Made by a program: the position numbers and the translations under genes. Positions 62,876-64,000 of a DNA stretch of 64,000 bases are shown in pieces. Each line of letters begins with the position of its first letter. Position 1 is the first letter of the stretch. This DNA comes from Anaerolineae bacterium. Its GTDB lineage: Bacteria > Chloroflexota > Anaerolineae > Anaerolineales > Anaerolineaceae. The DNA lies in the NCBI GenBank assembly GCA_013178095.1, contig JABLXK010000002.1:62001-126000 (forward strand), given 5' to 3'. A model generated the notes under the pieces. It had not been told where the DNA came from and did not search any database. It worked only from the letters and a program-made list of their open reading frames with translations.

Positions 62876-64000
62876 ATGACCAAAACACAGCGCTACACGA
62901 TGTTCGCATTACTGTATTTTGCGGAGGGGGCGATCCTGAGTTACTTCACTTCGCTGAACTCGCTCTACCTGCAATCCTTTGGGCTGGACATGAGTCAGGT
63001 GGGTATCATTGGCACGATTGCCATGATCCCGTTCGTAATCAAGATTTTTCTGGGAATGTTGAGCGATAAGGTCAATTTTTTTGGATTGGGCCATCGAAAG
63101 CCATATATTATTTTAGGATTAGCAATCCAGGTTATTTGTCTGATCTTGATACCATCTATCGATCCGGGCAGGGAATTTTGGGCTTACGCCGGCATGGCAT
63201 TCATTACCGTCACGGGTATGGCTCTCTATGATACCTGCACAGATGGTCTGGCGCTGGACACCACTGCGCGGGATGAAGAAGGCATTATTCAAGGTTTCAT
63301 GGGAGGCGGACGCGCGGCAGGGATGGTGGTGGTTTCCAGCCTGCTTGGTTTGATTGTTCAGAATACCTCCTGGCGGCTTGGTTTTTATTTCCTGGCGCTG
63401 GTTTCATTGCTGCCTCTGCCTTTCGTTTTCTTTGCCCGTGAGATCCAGCGCACTCCCGAAAGAACATTTGATTGGGGTGCTTTCAGCAGCTTTAAAAAGC
63501 CCAACGTGATCTCCCTGGGTATTTTAGGCGCGTTGTACTCGCTGATTATTTATGGCGCCAACCAGATCGTTAATCCATCTCTGGTACAAAAATTCTCCAT
63601 AAATTATTCCACCGCCGGTTTTATCTCAACCGTATTAAGCCTGGGAATTGTACTTGGCAGCGTGTTCGGCGGGAGGATTACCGACAAGATCGGCCAAAAA
63701 CGTTCGGTGCAGACGGCTTTGGTTATCTCGATGATCTCGGTGGCTTTGTTGGCTGCCATCATTGCTCCCTGGATGGCGTGGGTCTTAATCTTCATCTTTG
63801 GATTAGCTTTCGGCTTCTATGAAACGGTGTTTTTTGCCATTTCCATGCGCGTCACCGACGGGCGCATCGCCGCCACCATGTTCTCCATCCTGATGGCAAT
63901 TGCCAATATTGGCACCGGGATTGGGTTGGGCGTGACTGGGGTGATGTCGGACGCGCTCGGATTCAACGCCACCTTCCTCATTTTGGCGGTATTGAACCTG
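62876..64000 (+). CDS. Major facilitator superfamily transporter (3' end outside window)
   Basis: Open to the window end: 375 codons from the ATG at 62876, preceded by GGGAGGAGCA. Sequence begins MTKTQRYTMFALLYFAEGAI and shows about ten membrane segments, with MFS loop motif LGMLSDKVNFFGLGHRKPY after TM2 and GGRITDKIGQKRS in the second half. The AEGAI...SLYLQSFG start resembles transporters of the AmpG/acetyl-CoA transporter-like branch, but the substrate cannot be assigned. It follows map by 24 bases and may share its transcript. Confidence 0.88.
   Translation, partial: MTKTQRYTMFALLYFAEGAILSYFTSLNSLYLQSFGLDMSQVGIIGTIAMIPFVIKIFLGMLSDKVNFFGLGHRKPYIILGLAIQVICLILIPSIDPGREFWAYAGMAFITVTGMALYDTCTDGLALDTTARDEEGIIQGFMGGGRAAGMVVVSSLLGLIVQNTSWRLGFYFLALVSLLPLPFVFFAREIQRTPERTFDWGAFSSFKKPNVISLGILGALYSLIIYGANQIVNPSLVQKFSINYSTAGFISTVLSLGIVLGSVFGGRITDKIGQKRSVQTALVISMISVALLAAIIAPWMAWVLIFIFGLAFGFYETVFFAISMRVTDGRIAATMFSILMAIANIGTGIGLGVTGVMSDALGFNATFLILAVLNL

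Noticed and set aside
1..64000. CRISPR arrays, tRNA, rRNA, insertion sequences or prophage
   Set aside because: I found no regularly spaced repeats, cloverleaf sequences with CCA-type ends, transposase or integrase genes. Gaps longer than 300 bases are limited to the region before recX and the lysW-rpsT intergenic region, both described.

Overview
This window looks like a chromosomal segment of a Chloroflexi bacterium, most likely class Anaerolineae. That assignment is inference. It rests on a complete LysW amino-group-carrier operon, a bacterial homologue of cyclic 2,3-diphosphoglycerate synthetase, lipoproteins with Thr-Pro rich linkers, moderate GC and frequent TTG or GTG starts. I see no rRNA, tRNA, CRISPR array, phage or insertion sequence. 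Almost everything is housekeeping, plus two cell-surface polysaccharide clusters.

Layout. 1-6150: the end of formate-THF ligase, a GT-C-like membrane protein and a GH36 alpha-galactosidase. 6175-10489 (minus): a DUF4349 lipoprotein, a phosphoesterase, CoaBC and CoaX, and separately TrmO. 10566-12429 (plus): FolD, then an msrB-msrA pair behind a hairpin that buries its ribosome binding site. 12431-18803 (minus): a flippase-like membrane protein, its decaying tandem copy, an Mg-type P-ATPase and a B12-binding radical SAM enzyme. 19025-25370 (plus): MarR with a heterodimeric ABC exporter behind a consensus promoter with a palindromic operator, then a CDF transporter, an ICMT-like methyltransferase and an AhpD-like protein. 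25651-27507: a repetitive secreted lipoprotein.

27536-32994 (minus) is the most interesting part: lysW-X-Y-Z-J-K. The 56-codon carrier gene lysW is easy to miss. Upstream lies a strong promoter, a 33-codon nearly leaderless ORF with an Arg-Ala-Arg-Arg cluster and no Lys codons, and mutually exclusive hairpins ending in an intrinsic terminator. This is the layout of a ribosome-mediated attenuator reading arginine, and it suggests the operon makes ornithine/arginine. rpsT and argS follow on the other strand.

35273-43636 (plus): the cDPG-synthetase homologue, obgE, nadD, a lipoprotein, Wzz-like and Wzy/WaaL-like proteins and a membrane-anchored M6-like metalloprotease. 43633-53781 (minus): rfbB-rfbA, two paralogous GT-C-like membrane proteins, a GT2 enzyme and rffA, a set that fits synthesis and transfer of a dTDP-Fuc4N type sugar, followed by small envelope proteins and a PfkB kinase. 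53782-54131 is a 350-base gap with a promoter-like box and an intrinsic terminator directly before recX-rny, possibly a non-coding RNA or leader. 56390-61915 (minus): a DtxR-type regulator with a palindromic operator heads an operon with metE, an M24 peptidase, an esterase and an MBL hydrolase. The window ends with map and a truncated MFS transporter.
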